A DNA stretch of 43,592 bases, taken from Oscillospiraceae bacterium (GTDB taxonomy: Bacteria > Bacillota > Clostridia > Oscillospirales > CAG-272). A model generated the notes under the pieces. That model searched no databases and had not been told where the DNA came from. It worked only from the letters and a program-made list of their open reading frames with translations. The translations under genes were made by a program, and so were the position numbers. The stretch spans positions 1-43,592 of the forward strand of contig SVTA01000006.1 in NCBI GenBank assembly GCA_015064005.1, in the 5' to 3' direction. Shown here one piece after another: positions 1-5,817 of this stretch. Every line of letters starts with the position of its first letter. Position 1 is the first letter of the stretch.

Positions 1-78
1 AGAGATTTTAAGTTTGCTGACGATTTTTCAAATCTTTCAGGCGTACAGATAATCAAAACAGAATCAATAGACAAGTGA
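1..78 (+). CDS. 3' end of an unidentified gene (partial)
   Basis: Frame 1 is open from the window edge to a TGA at 76-78 and gives a 25-residue tail ending in KTESIDK. It is followed by a clear terminator at 168-195, which fits the end of a transcription unit. The stretch is too short to assign to any family. The call rests only on the open frame at the edge plus the downstream terminator. Confidence 0.4.
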   Translation, partial: RDFKFADDFSNLSGVQIIKTESIDK

Positions 79-167
79 TACATCATCTAAAACGGTCTTT
101 CCGTTTGAGTTCGAATCCTTATTGCAAACCAAAAAAATATCTTTTTCGTAGTCTTTATACAACAAAC

Positions 168-195
168 AAGCCACCCAATCGGGTGGCTTTTCTGT
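168..195 (+). terminator. Rho-independent terminator
   Basis: Perfect 9-bp stem AAGCCACCC (168-176) / GGGTGGCTT (181-189) with an AATC loop, followed by a T-rich stretch. It closes the partial unit at the left edge. Confidence 0.85.
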
Positions 196-199
196 TTGG

Positions 200-249
200 C
201 TGCGGCACTCGTCGCTTCGAAGCTCGCTCTGCGAGCGAAGCGACGCAGA
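200..249. repeat. GC-rich imperfect palindrome
   Basis: GTCGCTTCG (211-219) pairs with CGAAGCGAC (236-244). CTCGC/GCGAG forms an inner stem, and CTGCG near 200 faces CGCAG near 245. There is no T tract, so it is not a terminator. It lies in a gene-free 515-bp stretch next to the larger palindromic element at 284-395. Confidence 0.55.
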
Positions 250-283
250 ATTAGGTTCGCATTCGAGCCGAAAGCCGTCTTTG

Positions 284-395
284 TGTCATTCTGAGCGAGC
301 GAAGCGAGTCGAACTTTTTCGTCCGAGATCCCAAACGGCACTTCGTACCGTTTGATCCTCACTCTGCTCGGATTTCGACTTCGCTCAGGATGACA
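284..395. repeat. Nested palindromic repeat element (REP/MITE-like)
   Basis: The outer arms are 284-313 (starting TGTCATTCTGAGCG) and 374-395 (ending CAGGATGACA), nearly exact reverse complements apart from an internal 9-nt insertion in the left arm. Inside, TCCGAG (322-327) pairs with CTCGGA (367-372), and CAAACGG (332-338) pairs with CCGTTTG (348-354). TGTCAT[TC]CTGAGCGAAG-type words are a widespread intergenic repeat in bacterial genomes, and this looks like a complete folded copy. No coding sequence is seen in it. Confidence 0.6.
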
Positions 396-533
396 TGGAC
401 GAAAAAGCGCGAGGCGAAGCCGTGGCGGAATCTACAAAGCGGCTCGGCGAAGAATCCTCGCTTTTGCGAAGCAAAAAAGATCCCCCCGTGCCCCAAGCGG
501 ACAGTTGGGGACGCCTGTCTCCGCAAAAGATGC

Positions 534-562
534 TTTACATTCCCGCGGAAATATGCTATAAT
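534..562 (+). promoter_or_regulatory. Promoter of the HAD phosphatase gene
   Basis: TTTACA (534-539), 17-bp spacer, TATAAT (557-562) preceded by TGC (extended -10). Transcription would start about 569, just ahead of the CGGAGGG ribosome site (581-587). Confidence 0.85.
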
Positions 563-593
563 AAGCTTGAAACCGATATGCGGAGGGAGAGCT

Positions 594-1226
594 ATGCTAA
601 CGTACGACCATTTCATATTTGACTTTGACGGGACGCTTTCCGACAGCTACGCCTCCTTTGTGAAGGCGGCTATGATGACTGCGGGAAAATACGGCGTTCC
701 CGCAGACGAAGAGCAGGTCTACTACCTGCTGAAGAAGTACAGCACCGTCTATCTGTTCGATACCCTGCCGTTTGGCCCGTGGCGAGATACCGCCTATGCC
801 GAATTCAGCAAGCTCTCCAAGGAGATCCTCGCGGAGGAGGCGGAAATGATGACGGGAACGGTGGAGCTGCTGGAATTTATCCGGGCGCACGGCGGAAAAA
901 GCTACGTGTACTCTCACAGCGGCGAGATCGTACTGAAAAACGTGGCGCGATGGGGCATCGGGCATTTCTTTACCGACTATATGCTGGGTGACAAGCGGTA
1001 TCCGCGCAAGCCCGCGCCGGACGCACTGCTGGAGCTGGTGCGGAGAAACGGCCTCGACCTTTCCCGCTCAGTGATGATCGGCGACCGAGACATCGACGTT
1101 CTTGCGGGGAAAAACGCGGGCATGGCAAGCATACTGCTGGACGACTCCGGCTTTTATCCCGATCTGGAGGTGGATGCCAGAGTGGGATCTCTGATCGACG
1201 TCAAGCACGCGATCCTCTGCCCATAA
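594..1226 (+). CDS. HAD-superfamily phosphatase (phosphoglycolate phosphatase-like)
   Basis: Predicted 210-residue soluble hydrolase of HAD subfamily I. Motif I is FDFDGT with nucleophile D10 and general acid D12. A small helical cap follows at about 16-80. Motif II is the Ser near 107-109 (VYSHS), motif III is K139 (RKPAPD) and motif IV is GDRDID at 163-168, so all catalytic elements are present. The start is ATG 594, preceded by CGGAGGG. The frame stays open upstream to about 390, but that stretch precedes the promoter and is not translated. The nearest named families are Gph and related phosphosugar phosphatases; the substrate cannot be read from sequence. It appears to be monocistronic. 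Confidence 0.9.
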   Translation: MLTYDHFIFDFDGTLSDSYASFVKAAMMTAGKYGVPADEEQVYYLLKKYSTVYLFDTLPFGPWRDTAYAEFSKLSKEILAEEAEMMTGTVELLEFIRAHGGKSYVYSHSGEIVLKNVARWGIGHFFTDYMLGDKRYPRKPAPDALLELVRRNGLDLSRSVMIGDRDIDVLAGKNAGMASILLDDSGFYPDLEVDARVGSLIDVKHAILCP

Positions 1227-1275
1227 CAGCCTTACACGACTGTATCAAGGCATCTCACTTATTTCCCGCCAAGTA

Positions 1276-1303
1276 TTGACTTTTCAAAAAAACGTGCTAT
1301 AAT
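1276..1303 (+). promoter_or_regulatory. Promoter of the PHP-domain gene
   Basis: TTGACT (1276-1281), 16-bp spacer, TATAAT (1298-1303) with an upstream TGC extension. The gene's AGGAGG site lies about 35 nt downstream. Confidence 0.85.
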
Positions 1304-1352
1304 GGCCTTAATACCGGCACCCGTTACACTATCTATTTAGGAGGAACATGAT

Positions 1353-2189
1353 ATGATCATCCATTCTGATTGGCACATTCACAGTGAATATTCCTACGAC
1401 GCCACCAATACGCTGGAGGGCATCGCCGCAGCCGCCAAGGAGGAGGGGCTGCGCTTTACGGGCATTACCGACCACGCAAACTATAACGACACCAGCTTCC
1501 TTGGCAATATCAGAGATTCCGCGGCAGGCGTTGCTGAGGCGCAAAAGACACACCCCAATATCATTCTCGGCGTGGAGCTTACCCCCATAGCCAAGCCTCA
1601 GTTTGATTACATTGCCAAAACCGGCACCAAGGAGGGCTTCGTTTGGCCTGAGGGCGGCACGCCCTTCCCCATTGAGCTGGCACTGACCAAGGAGGAGCTG
1701 CTGGCGCTGGGCGTACGTTACGCCATCGGTGCATCCCATTGGCGCGTGGACGTGCCCACCGAGCAGCGAACGCCCATCGTGCTGGAGGATTATATCAAGG
1801 AGTGGTACCGTCAGCAGCTGTGGCTTGCCTGTGATGAGCGCGTAACCATTCTCGGCCACCCTTGGTACAATGGCAAGGGCATCTGGTATGAGGATTTCGA
1901 TATGATCCCCCGCTCGATGAAGATGGATATTGCCGCCGCTCTCAAGGAAAACGGCAAGTACGTGGAGTGCAACTCCCACTTCCTCCGCAACAAGATGGCA
2001 CCGGAAAAATTCCGCCATCAGTATGCCGAGTATCTGCGCGAGATGTTCGAAATGGGCATCCCCGTCACCTACGGCTCTGACTCCCACCACAACTATTTTG
2101 ACGCCCGCCCCGACGTGGAAAAATACCTCATTGAGGCCGGCTTCCGGGACGGAGATATCGCCGAGATCGCCGAAAAGGATCTTTGGTAA
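1353..2189 (+). CDS. PHP-domain phosphoesterase (histidinol-phosphatase-like)
   Basis: 278-residue metal-dependent hydrolase of the polymerase-and-histidinol-phosphatase fold. The usual metal ligands are visible in order: H8 and H10 (DWHIH), D40-H41 (TDHANY), E75 (GVEL), H129 (GASHW), H169 (GHPW), E205 with N207, and D243 with H245 (GSDSHH). Such proteins use a trinuclear metal site to hydrolyse phosphomonoesters. HisK histidinol phosphatase is the best-known relative, but no his genes are nearby, so the substrate is open. The start is ATG 1353, a few bases after TAGGAGGA. The gene has its own promoter and a perfect terminator, so it is a single-gene unit. Confidence 0.88.
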   Translation: MIIHSDWHIHSEYSYDATNTLEGIAAAAKEEGLRFTGITDHANYNDTSFLGNIRDSAAGVAEAQKTHPNIILGVELTPIAKPQFDYIAKTGTKEGFVWPEGGTPFPIELALTKEELLALGVRYAIGASHWRVDVPTEQRTPIVLEDYIKEWYRQQLWLACDERVTILGHPWYNGKGIWYEDFDMIPRSMKMDIAAALKENGKYVECNSHFLRNKMAPEKFRHQYAEYLREMFEMGIPVTYGSDSHHNYFDARPDVEKYLIEAGFRDGDIAEIAEKDLW

Positions 2190-2197
2190 TAAGCTGT

Positions 2198-2231
2198 AAA
2201 AGAGCCTTGCCCGAAGGGGCAAGGCTCTTTT
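2198..2231 (+). terminator. Rho-independent terminator of the PHP gene
   Basis: Perfect 15-bp stem AAAAGAGCCTTGCCC (2198-2212) / GGGCAAGGCTCTTTT (2217-2231), loop GAAG. The next promoter starts 4 nt downstream. Confidence 0.95.
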
Positions 2232-2234
2232 ACC

Positions 2235-2263
2235 TTGACAAACGCACAAGCAAATGCTACAAT
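2235..2263 (+). promoter_or_regulatory. Promoter of the 2308 membrane protein gene
   Basis: TTGACA (2235-2240), 17-bp spacer, TACAAT (2258-2263) with a TGC extension. Confidence 0.85.
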
Positions 2264-2307
2264 AAGAGCAGAGGGACATCCCCGCTACCTAAGAAAGGAG
2301 AACACGT

Positions 2308-3117
2308 ATGGATCATCAGACCCCCACCCCCGAGGGCTACACCCTTGAAACCTTTTCTGCGGAGGGACTCACCGCCGTCACCCCCATCCCCAAACGGAAA
2401 AGCGCCGCATGGAAGGCCTTTTCCATCATCCTTTTTGTGCTGTCCATCCTATCGCTCTTCATTTCCATGTTCATCATTGCGGCAGCGGAAGCTGCCACCA
2501 ACCCCGCGCCCTTCCCCCATATGTGGCTCTTTGGCGTGACCCTGCCGCTGCCCATTGCATCGCTGGTATTCGGCATCGTCAGCACCGCCCGCGGCCGCAG
2601 GTGCCTCAAAAACATCATCGTCGGTGCCATTATGACCGCCTATCTCGGACTTTTCACGCTGATGATGATCGTGCTGGGTACCACCGACTCTGCGCTGCAC
2701 GATGACGCGGCCATTTTGAGAGCAGAACAGGCCACCTCCATTGATATTCCCGCCCACGTATATGTCTCTACCCACGAATATGACGTGGAAACCGACGGCG
2801 AGGTGGAGCAGCGCGTGCATCTGCGGGCCCACACCACCGTTCATTTCGATGAGGACGTGGCCGCGGAATTTGAAGCCGGACTTGCTGCGGACGGCAGATG
2901 GATGAATCACGTTCCCAACGATCTCATCGGGCTGCTGTATAACCTCGGTGATGCAACCTATTACAACCACCAACACGTTGTTCTGTGCAACGCCACCGGC
3001 GGCGAGCTGAACCAAACGCCCGCAAGAAGCGGCAAATACGAGTTCATTCAGCTGGTCTACGACAGCGAAGAGGACGTGCTGTACATCATGGAGTACGTGC
3101 TGATCTACCGCAAATAA
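2308..3117 (+). CDS. Membrane protein of unknown function, three N-terminal TM segments
   Basis: 269 residues. A short polar N-terminus rich in Pro and Thr is followed by three hydrophobic segments at about 35-62, 72-94 and 98-122. A polar domain of about 145 residues then starts at LHDDAAILRAEQATS and ends TSS-free at VLIYRK. The helical hairpin plus third segment resembles small DUF4190-type membrane modules, but no catalytic motif is seen in the tail. The start is ATG 2308 after AAGAAAGGAG. It has its own promoter. The gene is followed on the opposite strand by an AraC-type regulator with 19 bp between stops. Function not recognised. Confidence 0.8.
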   Translation: MDHQTPTPEGYTLETFSAEGLTAVTPIPKRKSAAWKAFSIILFVLSILSLFISMFIIAAAEAATNPAPFPHMWLFGVTLPLPIASLVFGIVSTARGRRCLKNIIVGAIMTAYLGLFTLMMIVLGTTDSALHDDAAILRAEQATSIDIPAHVYVSTHEYDVETDGEVEQRVHLRAHTTVHFDEDVAAEFEAGLAADGRWMNHVPNDLIGLLYNLGDATYYNHQHVVLCNATGGELNQTPARSGKYEFIQLVYDSEEDVLYIMEYVLIYRK

Positions 3118-3136
3118 ATGAGGCAAGCGCCCCCGT

Positions 3137-3940
3137 CTATCGCTGATGACGTGGGGCGCGACCCGTATATTTTTTGATGAGACGGCTGAAATAATTGACG
3201 TCCTCAATGCCTACCGCCTCCGCTACCTCGGCCACCGAAAGCCCGGTGCCGGAAAGCAGCTGACAGGCGGCATCCACCTTCACCCGCATCATATATTGCT
3301 TGGGAGAAACCCCCGTGCTTTCCTTGAAGGCGTGAGAAAAGCGCCCCTCGCTGAGGTGGCACATCCGGGCATAATCTGCCACGCTGCGATCCTCGGCGAG
3401 GTCGCGGTGCATGGCACGGCAAACGTCGTCCATGCGGTGTCGGAGTGCCGGTGCAACACCCGCCGCGAGATCCCGGGCGCAACGCCCCGCAAGTGTGAGG
3501 AAGCGCAATAAAAGCGCGGCGCACGCCTCCTCCCAAAAGGGCTTTTTCAGCTGAAACTCACTGGCCATTTCCCGAAAGATCCGCTCCCCCTCCCCGCTCT
3601 CACCCACGGCGATCACACGGCCGGAAAGTCCAAGATGCGCAAGCGTCTCCGGCACCTGAGTGCCGCTGAAATGAATATAGCCGGAAACCGTATCGTCCGC
3701 CGCGCGGAAGGCGTATTCCTGCCGCTCGTGGGGCAGATACAGCACCAGATGGCCCGCGGGAACGGTCACCACCTGCCCCGCCTCGGTCAGATAGCAGGCG
3801 CCCTGCATAATGTAAAGAATATGAAAATCCACCCGTCCCACGCGGCGCAGCATGGTGCGGTCACGGTCACGGAGCTGCTGAATGCCGCAGCTGTTGATCT
3901 CCAGAGGCTTTTCGGAAACCCGTTCACTGGAAAAATACAT
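3137..3940 (-). CDS. AraC-family transcriptional regulator
   Basis: 267 residues. The N-terminal half is a cupin-like ligand-binding/dimer domain (VPAGHLVLYLPHE in the first 90 residues). The C-terminal ~100 residues hold two helix-turn-helix units: SVADYARMCHLSEGRFSHAF, then the family signature SVAEVAEAVGIEDVNYFSRL followed by KKYTGRAP. This is typical of sugar-responsive activators. ATG 3940 follows a G-rich ribosome site. It is divergent from the Gfo/Idh/MocA dehydrogenase at 4107 with 166 bp between starts, so it probably regulates that gene and itself (inference). The inducer is unknown. Confidence 0.92.
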   Translation of the reverse strand: MYFSSERVSEKPLEINSCGIQQLRDRDRTMLRRVGRVDFHILYIMQGACYLTEAGQVVTVPAGHLVLYLPHERQEYAFRAADDTVSGYIHFSGTQVPETLAHLGLSGRVIAVGESGEGERIFREMASEFQLKKPFWEEACAALLLRFLTLAGRCARDLAAGVAPALRHRMDDVCRAMHRDLAEDRSVADYARMCHLSEGRFSHAFKESTGVSPKQYMMRVKVDAACQLLSGTGLSVAEVAEAVGIEDVNYFSRLIKKYTGRAPRHQR

Positions 3941-3960
3941 GGAACCCCCCTTTTTTCTTT

Positions 3961-3989
3961 ATTGTACACCGAATTTTTTCCTTTGTCAA
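3961..3989 (-). promoter_or_regulatory. Promoter of the AraC-type regulator gene
   Basis: On the minus strand: TTGACA (3989-3984), 17-bp spacer, TACAAT (3966-3961). Confidence 0.8.
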
Positions 3990-3996
3990 TAGCAGA

Positions 3997-4054
3997 TTTG
4001 TGCTAAAATACGGCAGGTTGCGGTATTCCATGGCGGACAATTTTGTGCTATACT
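3997..4054 (+). promoter_or_regulatory. Promoter/operator region of the dehydrogenase gene
   Basis: The nonamer TTTGTGCTA occurs at 3997-4005 and again at 4042-4050. The second copy runs into an extended -10 box TGC-TATACT (4049-4054) whose -35 position (TTCCAT, 4026-4031) is poor, as expected for an activator-dependent promoter. The first copy leads into TAAAAT (4004-4009) and may be a second start. The neighbouring AraC protein is the obvious candidate to bind here (inference). Confidence 0.55.
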
Positions 4055-4106
4055 GCAGATAACCCCATCCGTGCAAAATAAAATATAAAATGAAAGAGGA
4101 CTGACT

Positions 4107-5243
4107 ATGCTGAAATTTGGCGTGATTGGCTACGGCGGCCGCATTGGCGGCATCGTAGACCGTTTGGTAAGAAGCGGCGAGGCTACCCTTGTGGCCGTGG
4201 CCGACATTGACATTCCCGGTGCAAAGGCACGGGCAGAGGAAAAAAAGTACACTGACGTAAACTTTTACGAGGATGCGGAAGAAATGCTGAAGACAGAGCA
4301 GCTTGACGGCGTGCTGATCGGCACCCGCTGCTCCACCCACACGAAATATGCCCTTTTGGTGGCAAAATACGATCTGCCCCTGTTCCTCGAGAAGCCCGTT
4401 TGCATTGTGGACGAGGATCTTGCCCGTCTCGAGAGCATCGTGCCCACCATGGATACCAAAACCGTGGTATCCTTCCCCCTGCGCACCACGCCCCTGCTCC
4501 TTCGGGTGAAGGAGATCGTGGACAGCGGCAAGCTGGGCACCGTTGAGCACGTACAGGCCTATAACAACGTTCCCTACGCCCGCGGCTACTACCACAAGTG
4601 GTACCGTGACGAGAAGGAGACCGGCGGTCTTTTCCTGCAGAAGGCCACCCACGACCTTGATTATATCAACTTCCTGCTGGGCGACAACCGCCCCGTGCGC
4701 ATCGCCGCCACCAAGTCGAAGCAGATCTTCAAGGGCAATGAGCCCGCCGGCAAGCTCTGCGCCGATTGCGAAAAGCAGAAGACCTGCCCCGAAAGCCCCC
4801 GGAACGTGCTGAAAAACGGCGACGGCTACGCCATCGGCCCCTACTGCTGCTTTGCGGTGGATACGGGCAACGAGGATAGCGGCTCTGCCCTTGTGGAGTA
4901 TGAAAGCGGCATGCACGTGGTCTACTCCCAGAACTTTATCGCCCGAAACGGTGCGGGAAAACGCGGTGCGCGGCTCTTTGGCTTCAAGGCCACGCTGGAG
5001 TTTGACTGGGTCACCTCCACCATCCGCATCTTCCACCATCAGGAAAACACCAGCGAGGAAATCAAGATGACGGTTCCCGCCCACGGTCACGGCGGCGGCG
5101 ACGAAATGCTGGTTGCCAATTTCCTGGAGGTCATGAAGGGTGAAAAGCCCTCCATTGCACCTCTCACCGAGGGTATCCTCAGCGCCAAAATGTGTCTGGC
5201 GGCACGCCGTTCCTCCGAGGAGCACGTGTTCGTGGAGCTGTAA
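4107..5243 (+). CDS. Gfo/Idh/MocA-family NAD(P)-dependent oxidoreductase
   Basis: 378 residues. The N-terminal Rossmann fold opens with GYGGRIG (8-14), and the family's EKP signature sits at E95-K96-P97. The C-terminal alpha/beta domain carries H182-x-x-D185 in the catalytic region. An insertion at about 215-250 has C218, C221, C227, C247 and C248; similar Cys-containing insertions occur in a subset of MocA-like dehydrogenases and may hold a metal. Members oxidise or reduce sugars, inositols and amino-sugar derivatives; the substrate cannot be told here. The divergent AraC regulator suggests a sugar-inducible function. The gene ends exactly where a combined terminator/promoter hairpin starts (5250-5299). 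Confidence 0.9.
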   Translation: MLKFGVIGYGGRIGGIVDRLVRSGEATLVAVADIDIPGAKARAEEKKYTDVNFYEDAEEMLKTEQLDGVLIGTRCSTHTKYALLVAKYDLPLFLEKPVCIVDEDLARLESIVPTMDTKTVVSFPLRTTPLLLRVKEIVDSGKLGTVEHVQAYNNVPYARGYYHKWYRDEKETGGLFLQKATHDLDYINFLLGDNRPVRIAATKSKQIFKGNEPAGKLCADCEKQKTCPESPRNVLKNGDGYAIGPYCCFAVDTGNEDSGSALVEYESGMHVVYSQNFIARNGAGKRGARLFGFKATLEFDWVTSTIRIFHHQENTSEEIKMTVPAHGHGGGDEMLVANFLEVMKGEKPSIAPLTEGILSAKMCLAARRSSEEHVFVEL

Positions 5244-5244
5244 C

Positions 5245-5273
5245 TTGACAAGCCTCCCTTCGTATGCTATACT
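5245..5273 (+). promoter_or_regulatory. Promoter embedded in a terminator-like hairpin
   Basis: TTGACA (5245-5250) begins 2 nt after the upstream stop codon. A 17-bp spacer leads to TGC-TATACT (-10 at 5268-5273). The spacer and -10 box form the left arm and upper stem of the hairpin at 5250-5299. Confidence 0.85.
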
Positions 5274-5303
5274 GTAGATAGCACTACGAAGGGAGGCTTT
5301 CTT
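5250..5303 (+). terminator. Perfect hairpin that overlaps a promoter and hides a ribosome site
   Basis: AAGCCTCCCTTCGTA (5250-5264) pairs without mismatch with TACGAAGGGAGGCTT (5285-5299). The stem continues as TGCTAT/ATAGCA with one bulged C (5284). It is followed by TCTT and then ATG 5304. It would terminate read-through from the dehydrogenase gene and mask the GGGAGG ribosome site of the next gene. A transcript from the internal promoter (start about 5280) carries only the right arm, leaving that site free. Confidence 0.75.
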
Positions 5304-5762
5304 ATGAAATGGACCATACATTCCAAGGAATCACCGATGGAATGCTACCTGCGGCTGGCTGCCATCACCGATCCGGCTGAAACCTCATTTTGGTTCGCAG
5401 AAAGTCATTTTTTCGGCACCGTTGGGCAGGATTCCTTTGATATCTGCTACTGCGACCGTCCCTCCCCCTTTCGAAAGCATTTCCATCCCTTTAAGATCAA
5501 AGGACGTTTTGTTCAAACGGCAAACGGCACGGATATCGTGCTTCATTTTCGCCCCCACCTGCCAAAATGGCTTTGGTGGCTCTTGCCCGGCGCGATTCTT
5601 CTGCCGCTCGTTTTATTGATGGCGTTTCGCCAAAGCTTTGAACAAATGGGTGAGATCCTTTCTTTCGCACTGGCGTTTCTCTGCCTGCTTGCCTTTTTCC
5701 TTTTGGGCATGCTCCCATCTATGCTGTACGCCTTGAAAATACTCAAATCCACGTTCCGATAA
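5304..5762 (+). CDS. Small membrane protein of unknown function
   Basis: 152 residues. A polar domain at 1-86 starts KWTIHSKESPMECYLRL. Two hydrophobic segments follow at about 90-108 (WWLLPGAILLPLVLLMAF) and 118-145, ending LKILKSTFR. No motif that I recognise. The start is ATG 5304 with AAGGGAGG 8-15 nt upstream, inside the hairpin described at 5250-5299. Single-gene unit with its own promoter and a strong bidirectional terminator. Confidence 0.75.
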   Translation: MKWTIHSKESPMECYLRLAAITDPAETSFWFAESHFFGTVGQDSFDICYCDRPSPFRKHFHPFKIKGRFVQTANGTDIVLHFRPHLPKWLWWLLPGAILLPLVLLMAFRQSFEQMGEILSFALAFLCLLAFFLLGMLPSMLYALKILKSTFR

Positions 5763-5763
5763 G

Positions 5764-5803
5764 AAAAACCCGGGAAAGGACAAGTCCTTTCCCGGGTTTT
5801 TTC
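5764..5803. terminator. Bidirectional terminator between convergent genes
   Basis: 18-bp perfect stem AAAAACCCGGGAAAGGAC (5764-5781) / GTCCTTTCCCGGGTTTTT (5784-5801), with runs of T on both strands. It serves the plus gene ending at 5762 and the minus operon ending at 5818. On the operon side it is preceded by a small CCCCCAAACGGGG hairpin. Confidence 0.95.
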
Positions 5804-5817
5804 GCCCCGTTTGGGGG

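Noticed and set aside
89-135. tRNA-like T-loop (GTTCGAATCC) followed by a CCA-like end
   Set aside because: The T-stem does not pair (only the closing G-C fits), no D-arm or anticodon arm can be folded and no matching acceptor 5' strand is present. AAACGG/CCGTTT just upstream forms its own small hairpin.
390-593. Upstream extension of the HAD phosphatase frame
   Set aside because: It lies before the promoter at 534-562 and partly within the palindromic repeat; ATG 594 has the ribosome site.
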